Of a stretch of 5,315 nucleotides of DNA, positions 5,313 to 5,315 are shown in pieces. The notes below the pieces were generated by a model, which was not told the origin of the DNA, did no database searches, and worked only from the letters and a program-made list of their open reading frames with translations. The DNA lies in the NCBI GenBank assembly GCA_002389705.1, contig DGQJ01000229.1, positions 1-5,315 of the forward strand. Direction: 5' to 3'. The position numbers and the translations under genes were made by a program. Position 1 is the stretch's first letter. The number at the start of each line of letters is the position of its first letter. The stretch is from Bacteroidales bacterium UBA4417. GTDB lineage: Bacteria > Bacteroidota > Bacteroidia > Bacteroidales > UBA4417.

Positions 5313-5315
5313 CTA

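Overview
This 5.3 kb window reads as chromosomal DNA of a member of the Bacteroidota, most likely Bacteroidales or a related order. The reasons are a DUF4290 protein next to murA (a pairing I know from that phylum), a MurA with the Asp active-site variant and sequence style I associate with that phylum, start codons without clear Shine-Dalgarno sequences, and several TAnnTTTG-like promoter boxes. It looks like core genome: I see no mobile element, CRISPR array, tRNA or rRNA.

Layout. Positions 1-785 (minus strand) hold the N-terminal 60% of a MATE-family multidrug/cation antiporter that runs off the left edge; it appears to begin at a TTG codon. Positions 786-1194 are an AT-rich divergent intergenic region with candidate promoters facing both ways, a 10-bp palindrome and a 9-bp inverted repeat. 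Positions 1195-1860 (plus) encode a DUF4290 protein of unknown function, visibly built from two diverged copies of a 61-residue unit. After a 163-bp gap with its own candidate promoter comes murA (2024-3328), the first committed enzyme of peptidoglycan synthesis. Its catalytic Cys is replaced by Asp, which predicts intrinsic fosfomycin insensitivity. A strong hairpin plus six Ts at 3376-3415 ends this block. Positions 3511-4101 encode GrpE and 4164-5312 encode DnaJ, a complete type I Hsp40 that starts at GTG. A weak hairpin plus six Ts lies between them and might set their relative expression.

How the genes work together. GrpE and DnaJ are the nucleotide exchange factor and J-domain co-chaperone of DnaK, which is not in the window. 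MurA supplies the cell-wall pathway, and DUF4290 is linked to it only by position. The MATE pump is transcribed away from the rest and looks functionally separate. I do not see a convincing new multi-gene system. The points most worth a second look are the MurA Asp variant, the internal duplication in DUF4290, the non-ATG starts, and the inverted repeats in the intergenic regions.
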